64,000 nucleotides of DNA from Streptomyces sp. ISL-10 (GCF_018614575.1 NZ_JAGGOJ010000047.1:19148-83147); one strand, 5' to 3'; positions 33,867 to 42,354 are shown, numbered from the stretch's first letter. A program made the numbers and translations. Notes: generated from the letters alone by a model not told the origin.

Positions 33867-35101
33867 GCCGCCGTGAACGGACCGTCGACGTCCTGGTCGT
33901 CGGCGCGGGCCCAGCCGGACTCGCCGCGGCCGCGCGGCTCGCCGCCCACGGCGCGGGCCGCGTCGAGGCCGTCGAACGCGAGGAACATCCCGGAGGCGCC
34001 CCCCGCCACTGCCCCCACCGGGGCTTCGGCCCGCGCCACCGGCCGGTCGGAGGAGCCTCCTACGCCTGTGGTCTCGCCGACGCCGCGACAGCGGCCGGGG
34101 CCGTCCTGCGCACCTCCGCCACCGTCACGGACTGGGCAGGTCCGCGCACACTCGACCTCACGACGCCCACCGGCCTGGAACGCGTCACCGCGCGGGCCGT
34201 CGTCCTCGCCACCGGGGCCCGCGAACGTCCCCGCAGCGCCCGCCTGATCCCCGGCACCCGGCCAGACGGCGTACTCACCACCGGTGAACTCCAGCAGTCC
34301 GTGCACCGCTACCGGCGCCGCGTCGGCAACCGCGCCGTCGTCGTCGGCTCCGACCCCGTCGCACTGACCGCCGTCCGCACCCTGCGGATGTCCGGCACCC
34401 ACGTCGTCGCGCTGGTCACCGACCGGGCGCACGGCCCGTTGCAGTCGCCGCGCCATCGCGTCCCGGTCGTCACCGGCACCACGGTGGCCGAGCTGACCGG
34501 CCACGCCCGGCTCACCGGCGTACGGCTCCTCGGCCCGGACGGCGCCCTGCGGCTCGTCGCCTGCGACACGGTGGTCCTGACGGGCGACTGGATCCCCGAT
34601 CACGAACTGGCCAGGCGCGGCGGCGTGCCGCTCGCCCCCGCCACCCGGGGCCCGGCCGTAGACACCGCCCTGCGCACCGAGCGGCCCGGCGTCTTCGCCG
34701 CCGGCAACCTGCTGCGCGGCGTCGAGCCCGCCGCCACGGCCGCCGCCGAGGGACGGCACGCAGCCACGGCCGTGCTGCGGTTCCTCAGCGGTGACACACC
34801 CTGGCCCGATGCCGGCCCGCCCGTCCTGTGCGAGGCACCGCTGCTGTGGATCACCCCGAACCTCGTCACCGCCGACGGCCGGCCGCCCCCTCACGACCGC
34901 TTCCTGGTGCGCACCGCCGAACGGCTGCCCCGCGCGGTCCTCGTCGTCGAACAGGACGGGCGGCTGCTGGACCGGCAGCCGCTGCCCGGCACCGCCGTGC
35001 CCGGCCGCGCGATCGGGCTGCGGGCGGGCTGGCTCACCGAGGCCGACCGCGACGGCGGCGCGGTGAGGGTCAGCGCCATGTCCGATTTCCGCCAGCCGTA
35101 G
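33863..35101 (+). CDS. NAD(P)/FAD-dependent oxidoreductase, partner of the GlpA-like protein, 412 aa
   Basis: Two Rossmann motifs: VVGAGPAGLAAAARLAAHGA at the N-terminus (FAD) and VVVGSDPVALTAVRTLRMSG in the middle. The latter has the first glycines replaced (GSDPVA), so NAD(P) binding may be altered. VLATGARERPRS and the late DTALRTERPGVFAAGNLLRG are typical FAD-family motifs. The C-terminal ~90 residues are unassigned. The order FGGY kinase - GlpA-like - this protein recurs in other bacteria as an alternative glycerol-3-phosphate oxidation module; electron acceptor unknown. Confidence 0.85.
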   Translation: MSRRERTVDVLVVGAGPAGLAAAARLAAHGAGRVEAVEREEHPGGAPRHCPHRGFGPRHRPVGGASYACGLADAATAAGAVLRTSATVTDWAGPRTLDLTTPTGLERVTARAVVLATGARERPRSARLIPGTRPDGVLTTGELQQSVHRYRRRVGNRAVVVGSDPVALTAVRTLRMSGTHVVALVTDRAHGPLQSPRHRVPVVTGTTVAELTGHARLTGVRLLGPDGALRLVACDTVVLTGDWIPDHELARRGGVPLAPATRGPAVDTALRTERPGVFAAGNLLRGVEPAATAAAEGRHAATAVLRFLSGDTPWPDAGPPVLCEAPLLWITPNLVTADGRPPPHDRFLVRTAERLPRAVLVVEQDGRLLDRQPLPGTAVPGRAIGLRAGWLTEADRDGGAVRVSAMSDFRQP

Positions 35102-35127
35102 GCCGGGGAGCCACTGATACTGGCCGT

Positions 35128-36567
35128 ATGACCCTCGACGGCAGCCGCACCGGGCATCCCGCGGAGCGGACCTATGACATCCGGATGGAGGACAGCAGGT
35201 ACCAGGCGGTGAGCAGCCGTGACGCCCGCTTCGACGGTGTCTTCTTCTTCGCCGTCTCGACGACCGGCATCTACTGCCGCCCCAGCTGTCCCGCGGTCAC
35301 GCCCAAACGCCGTAACGTCTCCTTCTTCCGGACCGCCGCCGCCGCCCAGCGCGCCGGATACCGGGCCTGCCGCCGCTGTCGCCCCGACGCCGTGCCCGGC
35401 TCCGCCGAGTGGAACGTCCGCGCGGACGTCGTCGGCCGCGCCATGCGGCTCATCGGCGACGGCGTCGTGGACCGCGAGGGCGTCGCCGGACTCGCCGCCC
35501 GGCTCGGCTACAGCGCCCGCCAGGTCCAGCGCCAGCTCAACGCCGAACTGGGCGCAGGCCCCATCGCTCTGGCCCGCGCCCAGCGCGGCCACACCGCGCG
35601 CGTCCTGCTCCAGACGACCACGCTGCAGGCCGCGGAGATCGCGTTCGCGGCCGGGTTCGCGAGCGTGCGGCAGTTCAACGACACCATCCGCGAGATCTAC
35701 GCCGCGACCCCGAGCGAACTGCGCTCCCGACGCCCCGGCCGGACCCTCGCGCCGGGCAGCGGCGCGGGCGTCCCGCTGCGGCTCGCTCACCGGGGCCCGT
35801 ACGCCGCCGAGGACCTGTTCGACCACCTGGCCGCCCGGGCGATCCCCGGTGTCGAGGAGGTCGTCGGCACGAACGGCTCCCGCACCTACCGGCGCACCCT
35901 GCGCCTGCCCGGCGGTCCCTCCGTCGCGGAGGTGTCCGAACGGCCGGGTCGGGGAGGCTGGTTGGAGTGCCGCCTGCACCTCGCCGACCTGCGCGACCTG
36001 ACCACCGCGGCGCAGCGCGTGCGCCGCCTGTTCGACCTGGACGCCGATCCGTGCGCGGTCGGCGAACGCCTCGGTGCCGACCCGGTCCTCGCCCCGCTGG
36101 TCGCGGCCCGGCCCGGGCTGCGCGTCCCCGGCACACCGGACCCGCACGAGGCCGCGCTCCGTACTGTCGCCGCTGGTTCCGCCGCGGGTCTGGTGGTGGC
36201 GTACGGCGAGCGGCTGTGCGTCCCCAGCGGAGGACTGACCCATCTCTTCCCCCGCGCCGAGAGGCTCACCGAGGCGGGACCGCCCGCCTTGCGCGCCCTG
36301 GCCGGCGCCCTCGCCTCCGGCGACCTCGTGCTCGACCCGGGCGCGGACCGCGAGGAGACCGAGCGCCGCCTGCTCGCCCTCCCCGGCATCGACGCCACGG
36401 CGGCGGCCCGCATCCGCACCCATGCCCTGGGCGATCCGGACGTCCTGCTGCCGGACACCCCGGCAGTCCCGCCCGGTGCCGACCCGGACCGCTGGCGCCC
36501 GTGGAGGTCGTACGCGATGCGGTACCTCGCGCTGCGCCGTCCCGCCCAGGCGGTCGCGGCCGGCTGA
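35128..36567 (+). CDS. Ada/AraC/AlkA-type protein with degenerate glycosylase domain, 479 aa
   Basis: N-terminal Ada zinc domain with four cysteines (Cys50, Cys54, Cys81, Cys84) for methyl-phosphotriester transfer, then an AraC-type helix-turn-helix (GVAGLAARLGYSARQVQRQL, AAEIAFAAGFASVRQFN) and an AlkA-like C-terminus. In the last part the GQQ(I/V)S segment is missing (RTVAAGSAAGLVVAYGE), the HhH motif reads LPGIDATAAARI in place of LPGIGxWTA, and the catalytic Asp position in LPDTPAV is Thr. Methyl sensing and activation may persist while base excision is probably lost. A -10-like GATACT 6 nt upstream suggests a leaderless mRNA; ATG 35185 is an alternative start. Confidence 0.85.
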   Translation: MTLDGSRTGHPAERTYDIRMEDSRYQAVSSRDARFDGVFFFAVSTTGIYCRPSCPAVTPKRRNVSFFRTAAAAQRAGYRACRRCRPDAVPGSAEWNVRADVVGRAMRLIGDGVVDREGVAGLAARLGYSARQVQRQLNAELGAGPIALARAQRGHTARVLLQTTTLQAAEIAFAAGFASVRQFNDTIREIYAATPSELRSRRPGRTLAPGSGAGVPLRLAHRGPYAAEDLFDHLAARAIPGVEEVVGTNGSRTYRRTLRLPGGPSVAEVSERPGRGGWLECRLHLADLRDLTTAAQRVRRLFDLDADPCAVGERLGADPVLAPLVAARPGLRVPGTPDPHEAALRTVAAGSAAGLVVAYGERLCVPSGGLTHLFPRAERLTEAGPPALRALAGALASGDLVLDPGADREETERRLLALPGIDATAAARIRTHALGDPDVLLPDTPAVPPGADPDRWRPWRSYAMRYLALRRPAQAVAAG

Positions 36568-36798
36568 CGCGCCGAACGGGAGCTGTGCCCGAAGAGGTGA
36601 ACGAGCCCGCGGCAGCCCGGTGTTGAGCGCAGCCAGGCTCCGCCGTGGGCGTGCGGCCCGGCACCGGCCGCGGACCGTGCTGTCACCCGTTCGGTTCAGC
36701 AACGCAGCGACCCGGGACCTCGGCGGGCCCAGAGTGGATGACGTCGCCCATGTCAGTCGCCCATGTCGGTCCCCATGTCATCCGCACCGGGAGCAGCC

Positions 36799-37365
36799 AT
36801 GACCTCGTTCAACCGCCGTGACGTCGGACTCTTCGTCCTGCGCGTCGGCACCGGAGCCGTACTCGCCGCCCACGGCGCGCAGAAGCTCTTCGGCTGGTTC
36901 GGGGGAGGCGGCCTGGAGGGCACCACCAAGGGAATGGAGGCGATGGGCTTCCACCCGCCCAAGGGGAGCGCACTGGCCGCGGGTCTCGCCGAGACGGGCG
37001 GAGGCGTGCTGCTGGCCCTGGGTCTCGCCACCCCGGCCGCCGGCGCCGCCGCGGCGGGGAACATGGCCGGAGCCGTCTCCGTGCACGCGCCGGCGGGCTT
37101 CTTCGCGCAGTCGGGCGGTTTCGAGTACCCGGCGTTCCTCGGATTCACCGCGGCGAGCATCGGTGTCGCGGGCCCCGGCCGCTATTCCCTCGACCATGTC
37201 ACGGGCCACCGCTTCGACCGGCCGTGGACGGTCGCCGCCGCTTTCCTCGCCAGCGCGCTCGCGGCGGCCGCCGTCGTCGGCAAGCGAGCCAAGGACCAGG
37301 CGGAGGCTGTGGCGGAGGCGTTTGCGGACCCGGACGCGGACGACGAGGACCCCTACGACGAATGA
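36799..37365 (+). CDS. DoxX-family membrane protein, 188 aa
   Basis: About four transmembrane spans. The DoxX signature begins VGLFVLRVGTGAVLAAHGAQ and continues with KLFGWFGGGGL, ETGGGVLLALGL, and AVSVHAPAGFF. It ends in an acidic tail (ADPDADDEDPYDE). DoxX proteins are linked to redox/thiol stress complexes. ATG 36799 has GGGAG 8 nt upstream. The stop codon lies in the first unit of a 17-bp tandem repeat. Confidence 0.85.
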   Translation: MTSFNRRDVGLFVLRVGTGAVLAAHGAQKLFGWFGGGGLEGTTKGMEAMGFHPPKGSALAAGLAETGGGVLLALGLATPAAGAAAAGNMAGAVSVHAPAGFFAQSGGFEYPAFLGFTAASIGVAGPGRYSLDHVTGHRFDRPWTVAAAFLASALAAAAVVGKRAKDQAEAVAEAFADPDADDEDPYDE

Positions 37366-37437
37366 ACCCTTACGACGAATGAACCCCGGCGACGAATGAA
37401 CCCCGGCGACGGGTGAACCCCTGCGACGAGTGCACCG
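37356..37437. repeat. 17-bp tandem repeat, about five units, at the doxX 3' end
   Basis: Units of CGACGAATGAACCCCGG begin at 37356, 37373, 37390, 37407 and 37424 with exactly 17-bp spacing and few changes. The first unit encodes the last residues and stop of the DoxX protein. The unit is not a multiple of 3 and lacks dyad symmetry, so it looks like a minisatellite formed by slippage. Confidence 0.75.
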
Positions 37438-37464
37438 CCGCGTGTGGCCGTTGCGGCACGTCGC

Positions 37465-38589
37465 TCAGGACAGGCTCGCCACGACGTCCCGTACCCGCGC
37501 GGCCAGCCCGTCCGGCAGCGGGGCGTAGTGGATCCCCGCCAGGTGGTTCTGCCCCTCCTCGCTCGCGGTGTACGTGAGGAAGGACTTCAGGGCGGGGAGC
37601 GCCTCGGCCGGCGTGCCCTTGTCGCACACGACCTCGTAGGTGACCTGGACGATCGGGTACGCCCCCGGGGCCCTGGTCGCGTAGTCGAACTCCAACGTCA
37701 GGTCCTTGACGCCTCCGCCACCCACCGCCGCGGCGGCGATACCGGCCGACGCCGCCTTCGCCGAGACGCCGACGGGCTCCGGCGCACCGGTGTCCAGCCG
37801 GACCGTGGGGATCTTCTCCGCCGCCGCGGAGGACAGCTCGAAGTACCCGATCGCGCCGTCCGTGCCGTACACGTGCGAAGCCACCCCGTCGGAGCCCGCC
37901 GCCGAGTGACCCCCCTTCGCCTGCCACGCCTTCTCCGCCTCGTAAGGCCACTGCGCGGGCGCCGCCGCGCCGAGATAGGCGTTGAAGTTCTGCGTCGTTC
38001 CCGATCCGTCGGAACGGTGCACGGCGCTGATCGGGGTCGAGGGCAGTTCGGCCCCGGGGTTCAGGCGGCGGATCGCGGGGGCGTCCCAGGTGGTGATCTC
38101 CGAGTCGAAGATCTTGGCGAGCGTCGGCGCGTCGAGGACCAGGTCGTCGACACCGTCGAGGTTGTAGCCGATGGCTATGGGCCCGCCGACCATGGGCAGG
38201 TCGATGGCCCGGCTGCCCGGGCAGGACCGGCGCGAGGCCTCGACCTCGTCGGGCTTCAGCGCGCTGTCCGTGCCGGCGAGCACCGTGGCCCCGCGCAGGA
38301 ACTGGGCGATGCCCCCGCCCGAGCCGATGGCCACGTAGCGGATCTGCACACCGGGGCACGCCTGCTGGTACTCGCGCATCCAGTGCTGCATCGCGTTCTG
38401 CTGCGCAGTGGAGCCCGACGCCGCCAGCTGTCCCTTTCGGGCGCAGGCGATGGTGCTCGGTGCCTTGTCGGCGGCCCGGTCGGTGTCACCGGCGGCGCCT
38501 GCACCGCACGCGGACAACGACGCGATGCCGGCCAAGGCCGCGACTGCCGCGCCGAGTTGACGAAGCCCGTTGATCCGTCGCTGCCGCAC
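37465..38589 (-). CDS. pstS: PstS-family phosphate-binding lipoprotein, orphan, 374 aa
   Basis: GTG 38589 has AGGAAGGGA about 8 nt upstream. The signal peptide ends in a lipobox (SLSAC, lipidated Cys28). Phosphate-pocket motifs are present: ASGSTAQQNAMQHW, the Ser/Asp region FLRGATVLAGTDSALK and RSDGSGTTQNFNAYL. No pstC, pstA or pstB lies beside it; the next gene down is a convergent doxX. It may serve a Pst permease encoded elsewhere or act as a phosphate scavenger/sensor. Confidence 0.88.
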   Translation of the reverse strand: MRQRRINGLRQLGAAVAALAGIASLSACGAGAAGDTDRAADKAPSTIACARKGQLAASGSTAQQNAMQHWMREYQQACPGVQIRYVAIGSGGGIAQFLRGATVLAGTDSALKPDEVEASRRSCPGSRAIDLPMVGGPIAIGYNLDGVDDLVLDAPTLAKIFDSEITTWDAPAIRRLNPGAELPSTPISAVHRSDGSGTTQNFNAYLGAAAPAQWPYEAEKAWQAKGGHSAAGSDGVASHVYGTDGAIGYFELSSAAAEKIPTVRLDTGAPEPVGVSAKAASAGIAAAAVGGGGVKDLTLEFDYATRAPGAYPIVQVTYEVVCDKGTPAEALPALKSFLTYTASEEGQNHLAGIHYAPLPDGLAARVRDVVASLS

Positions 38590-39391
38590 CCGCGTTCCCT
38601 TCCTGAGCCGGAGACACCGATGCTGTCCGACGCCGATGCTTCTTTGGTGACGTGGAGACGAACAATGGGCGTCACCCAGGTGTTGATCACTCTCCGGATC
38701 CGCGTCGAGGGGAGTGCTCGGCCGGCCGCAGAGGTGATGCGGACCGTGCTCGGCACGGCGACCTGCGGGTGCGCGAGGTACGCCTTGTGCGTGCGGATGC
38801 ACAGGCCGCGCAGCGTCCGGCGCGCCAGTCGCCGGCAGGCTCGCCAGGCCGCGCCCGCGCCCGCACCGCCCTGGAGCGCATCGGAGTCAGCCGGCTCACC
38901 CTCGCCCAGAACGTCAGCTTCTTCTGGGCGCGACGTGCGTCCTGTGGATGCGCAACCTCACCACCTGAACGAGGAATCCGGCAGTCCTCGCCCGGCCCCG
39001 GTCCGGGCGAGGGCACGCTGCGGACGTCTCGGTCGAGTCCCGAGTGCAGCCGCTGCGGCGCCCGCGCGGCCCCGCGCCCGGGCGCACGGTGCGCAGGCGT
39101 GGGCCGCTGCCTTCGACGGCAGCGACCCGACCGCTGTGAGGGCGTGGCGGCAGTGGCTCGCGAGCTCGACGGGCGATACGTCGTCGCGGAGGTCACCGTC
39201 TCCGCGACTTCCGTCAGCGGGCGCGGAGACGCTCGACAAGCCTTCCGTGCGCCGCCTGTACGGGCTCCCCGCGATGGACGAGGGCTGCGACCTCGCCGCC
39301 GCTCAGACGCCTACGGCCGCGGGCGTCTTCTCCGGCTCGGCGCGGGGCGTGGCCGATGACGATGACGTTCCCGATCCCGTCACCGTGTCGC
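38590..39391. other. 802-bp region without a confident gene
   Basis: Open frames exist on both strands but none has a ribosome site, normal third-position GC bias over its whole length or a protein family I know. Fragments such as ALERIGVSRLTLAQNVSFF look protein-like and may be remnants of a decayed gene. The left end carries a PHO-box-like repeat for pstS. Confidence 0.45.
38642..38663 (-). promoter_or_regulatory. PHO-box-like direct repeat upstream of pstS
   Basis: On the minus strand two adjacent 11-mers, GTTCGTCTCCA and CGTCACCAAAG, each match the PhoP unit G(G/T)TCAYYYR(G/C)G at about 8 of 11 positions. They lie about 53 nt before the GTG. Position and gene identity support it; the match is moderate. 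Confidence 0.4.
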
Positions 39392-39805
39392 TCACGCGGT
39401 CTTCTCCGGCGCGATCTCCTCGATCAGGCCCTCGACCAGCTTCTTGATCTCGTCGCGGATGGGGCGGACGGCCTCGACGCCCTGGCCGGCCGGGTCCTCC
39501 AGCTGCCAGTCGAGGTAACGCTTGCCGGGGAAGACGGGGCAGGTGTCGCCGCAGCCCATCGTGATGCAGACGTCCGACTCCTTGACCGCGTCGACGGTGA
39601 GGATCTTCGGCGTCTCGGCGGAGATGTCGATGCCGACCTCGCGCATGGCCTCGACAGCGGCGGGGTTCACGGCGTCGGCGGGCGCGGAGCCGGCCGAGCG
39701 GACCTCGACGCGGTCTCCGGCCAGGTGAGTCAGCCACGCGGCGGCCATCTGCGAGCGGCCTGCGTTGTGGACACAGACGAACAGCACGGAGGGCTTCTCG
39801 GACAT
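39392..39805 (-). CDS. arsC: Arsenate reductase, low-molecular-weight phosphatase type (ArsC), 137 aa
   Basis: LMW-PTP fold with P-loop VCVHNAGRSQ (nucleophile Cys11, Arg17) and the acid in YLDWQLEDP. Further cysteines (Cys80, Cys85, Cys89 in VCITMGCGDTCP) lie where Cys82/Cys89 of thioredoxin-coupled ArsC sit. Coupling through thioredoxin or through mycothiol/mycoredoxin cannot be decided from sequence alone. Divergent from arsR across 91 bp holding a palindrome. The start at ATG 39805 has GAGA-rich sequence upstream. Confidence 0.9.
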   Translation of the reverse strand: MSEKPSVLFVCVHNAGRSQMAAAWLTHLAGDRVEVRSAGSAPADAVNPAAVEAMREVGIDISAETPKILTVDAVKESDVCITMGCGDTCPVFPGKRYLDWQLEDPAGQGVEAVRPIRDEIKKLVEGLIEEIAPEKTA

Positions 39806-39857
39806 CAGAGATCTCTCTTGTCTCACGAGGAAATCAGGTGCACGTGATGTCAGCACC

Positions 39858-39875
39858 TGGTGGTGTCAGCCACCA
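39858..39875. promoter_or_regulatory. Probable ArsR operator in the arsC/arsR divergent region
   Basis: TGGTGG-N6-CCACCA perfect palindrome, overlapping two copies of a TGTCAGCmAC-type direct repeat. It sits at the -35 position of the arsR promoter, whose -10 (CAGTAT, 39885-39890) ends 6 nt before the arsR ATG. Confidence 0.5.
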
Positions 39876-39896
39876 CTGATGTGACAGTATCAGTCC

Positions 39897-40205
39897 ATGA
39901 TGACGTCAGTCGACACTGAACTGATCCGGGTTCTCGCCGACCCGCTCAGGCTCCAGATCGTGACCCTGCTCTCCCGCGAGACCCTGTGCACCACGCACCT
40001 GGTGGAGGAGACCGGTGCCAGGCAGACCAACCTCTCCAACCACCTGAGGGTGCTGCGTGAGGCCGGAGTGGTGGAGACCGAGCCGTGCGGTCGCTTCACC
40101 TACTACAAGCTGCGTCCGGACGTCATCGCCGCGCTCGCCGGTCAGTTCGCCGAGCTGGCCGAGTCCGCCCGTACCGCTGCCGACAACAAGAGGGCCTGTC
40201 CGTGA
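39897..40205 (+). CDS. arsR: ArsR/SmtB-family arsenic-responsive repressor, 102 aa
   Basis: Winged-helix metalloid sensor: VLADPLRLQIVTLLSRETLC, recognition helix ETGARQTNLSNHLRVLREAG and wing TEPCGRFTYYKL. Cysteines at ~31, ~64 and ~101 are candidates for As(III) binding; the classical ELCVCDL pair is not present, so the site differs from the E. coli type. A leaderless transcript is likely. The stop overlaps the GTG of acr3 (GTGA). Confidence 0.88.
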   Translation: MMTSVDTELIRVLADPLRLQIVTLLSRETLCTTHLVEETGARQTNLSNHLRVLREAGVVETEPCGRFTYYKLRPDVIAALAGQFAELAESARTAADNKRACP

Positions 40206-41287
40206 CCCGCACCGAAGCACCCGCGACCACTGAGGATCAGTCGGTCGTCGCGAAGCTGTCGACGCTCGACCGCTTCCTCGCCGTCTGGATCCTGATCGCC
40301 ATGGGCCTCGGCCTCGGGCTCGGCCGGTTGATCCCCGGCCTCGATGACGCCCTGGCGAAGGTCGAGATCGGCGGCATCTCGCTCCCGATCGCCGTCGGCT
40401 TGCTGATCATGATGTACCCGGTCCTGGCCAAGGTCCGCTACGACAAGCTCGACGCCGTCACCGGCGACCGCAAGCTGATGATCTCCTCGCTGGTCATCAA
40501 CTGGGTCCTCGGCCCCGCGGTGATGTTCGCCCTCGCATGGATCTTCCTGCCGGACCTGCCCGAATACCGCACCGGCCTGATCATCGTCGGCCTCGCGCGC
40601 TGCATCGCCATGGTCATCATCTGGAACGACCTGGCCTGCGGAGACCGGGAGGCCGCCGCCGTTCTCGTCGCGCTGAACTCCGTCTTCCAGGTCCTCGCGT
40701 TCGGACTGCTGGGCTGGTTCTACCTCGATCTTCTGCCCGGCTGGCTCGGCCTCGGCGACGGCGGATCGCTGGACATCTCCATGTGGAAGATCGCGCTGAA
40801 CGTCGTCATCTTCCTCGGCATCCCGCTCCTCGCCGGGTTCCTGACCCGTCGTATCGGCGAGAAGAAGCTCGGCCGCGAGTTCTACGAGAACACCTTCCTG
40901 CCCAGGATCGGCCCGTGGGCGCTGTACGGACTGCTCTTCACGATCGTCATCCTCTTCGCGCTCCAGGGGAAGACCATCACCTCCCAGCCCCTCGACGTGG
41001 CCAGGATCGCCCTGCCGCTGCTGGTGTACTTCGCGGTGATGTGGTTCGGCACCTTCGCCCTCGGCAAGGTGATCGGCCTCGCCTACGACCGCACCGCGAC
41101 CCTGGCCTTCACGGCCGCGGGCAACAACTTCGAGCTCGCCATCGCGGTCGCCATCGCCACCTTCGGCGTCACATCCGGCCAGGCCCTGTCCGGTGTCGTC
41201 GGCCCGCTGATCGAGGTCCCCGTCCTGGTCGCGCTGGTGTACGTGTCGCTGGCCTGGCGCAAGAAATTCGCGGCAGCGGTGCGGTGA
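40202..41287 (+). CDS. acr3: ACR3-family arsenite efflux permease, 361 aa
   Basis: About ten transmembrane helices of the BASS/ACR3 type. The characteristic segment GLARCIAMVIIWNDLACGD in TM4 includes the essential cysteine, and AFTAAGNNFELAIAVAIATF is in the second half. It exports As(III) produced by ArsC. GTG 40202 overlaps the arsR stop; its own stop overlaps the GTG of the next gene, so all three are coupled. Confidence 0.92.
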   Translation: MTRTEAPATTEDQSVVAKLSTLDRFLAVWILIAMGLGLGLGRLIPGLDDALAKVEIGGISLPIAVGLLIMMYPVLAKVRYDKLDAVTGDRKLMISSLVINWVLGPAVMFALAWIFLPDLPEYRTGLIIVGLARCIAMVIIWNDLACGDREAAAVLVALNSVFQVLAFGLLGWFYLDLLPGWLGLGDGGSLDISMWKIALNVVIFLGIPLLAGFLTRRIGEKKLGREFYENTFLPRIGPWALYGLLFTIVILFALQGKTITSQPLDVARIALPLLVYFAVMWFGTFALGKVIGLAYDRTATLAFTAAGNNFELAIAVAIATFGVTSGQALSGVVGPLIEVPVLVALVYVSLAWRKKFAAAVR

Positions 41288-42354
41288 CGCAGCACGCCGA
41301 TGTGGTGGTCGTCGGCGGTGGCCAGTCAGGGCTCGCCGCCGGCTACCACCTGCGCCGCCTCGGCGTGGACTTCGTCGTCCTCGACGCGCAGTCCTCGCCG
41401 GGCGGCGCCTGGCAGCACACCTGGGACTCCCTGCACCTGTTCTCCCCGGCCGCCTACTCCTCGCTGCCAGGCCGCCTCATGCCGCCGCAGCCCGGTGAGA
41501 CCTACCCCGACGCGCAGCATGTCGTCGACTACCTCGCCGACTACGAGAAGCGGTACGAACTCCCGGTGCAGCGCGGTGTGCAGGTCCAGGGCGTCCACCG
41601 TGACGGCCGGTTCCTGCGCGTCGAGACCGACACCGGCACCTGGCACGCACGGACGGTCGTCAGCGCCACGGGAAGCTGGTCGCGCCCCTTCCTGCCCGCC
41701 GTCCCCGGCAGCGCGGACTTCCGGGGCCGCCAACTGCACACCGTCGCCTACCGCAGTCCGCGAGGCTTCGCCGGTCAGCGGGTGATCGTGGTCGGCGGGG
41801 GCAACTCCGGTGCGCAGATCGCCGCCGATCTCGCCCTTGCGGGGGTGGAGTTGACGTGGGTGACCCAGCGCGAGCCGCGGTTCCTGGCCGACGACATCGA
41901 CGGACGCGTCCTCTTCGACGTCGCCACCGCCCGCCGCCGCGCCCTGGATGAAGGCCGCACCGACACCGGCGGCGTCGCCTCGCTCGGCGACATCGTCGCC
42001 GTCCCGCCCGTACGCGCGGCACGCGACGCCGGACTCCTCACCGCGCGGCCGATGTTCACCCACCTGACGCCGACCGGCGTCGCATGGGCCGACCGAACCC
42101 GCGCCGAAGCCGACGCGATCATCTGGTGCACCGGCTTCCGCCCCGCCCTGTCCCACCTCGCACCCCTCGGACTGCGGGGCACGCGCGGGCACATCCCGAC
42201 CACCGGTACCCGGGCCACCGGCGAACCTCGCCTGCACCTGCTCGGCTACGGCGACTGGACCGGGCCCGCCTCCGCCACCCTGATCGGCGTCGGCCGCACC
42301 GCACGGGACGCGGCACGGCAGCTCGCCGCGCCGCCGGCCGACGGTGCCCTCTGA
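41284..42354 (+). CDS. Flavin-dependent monooxygenase, ArsO-like, 356 aa
   Basis: Two-dinucleotide flavoprotein: FAD motif VVVGGGQSGLAAGYHLR and NADPH motif VIVVGGGNSGAQIAADLA with DAIIWCTGFRPAL near the end. Similar genes occur in actinomycete ars operons and are called arsO, with an unproven role in organoarsenical or arsenite oxidation. GTG 41284 overlaps the acr3 stop. Last gene of the ars operon. Confidence 0.82.
   Translation: MTQHADVVVVGGGQSGLAAGYHLRRLGVDFVVLDAQSSPGGAWQHTWDSLHLFSPAAYSSLPGRLMPPQPGETYPDAQHVVDYLADYEKRYELPVQRGVQVQGVHRDGRFLRVETDTGTWHARTVVSATGSWSRPFLPAVPGSADFRGRQLHTVAYRSPRGFAGQRVIVVGGGNSGAQIAADLALAGVELTWVTQREPRFLADDIDGRVLFDVATARRRALDEGRTDTGGVASLGDIVAVPPVRAARDAGLLTARPMFTHLTPTGVAWADRTRAEADAIIWCTGFRPALSHLAPLGLRGTRGHIPTTGTRATGEPRLHLLGYGDWTGPASATLIGVGRTARDAARQLAAPPADGAL

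Noticed and set aside
37356..37437. CRISPR or iteron origin
   Set aside because: 17-bp head-to-tail repeat with no spacers, no AT-rich region and no rep gene.
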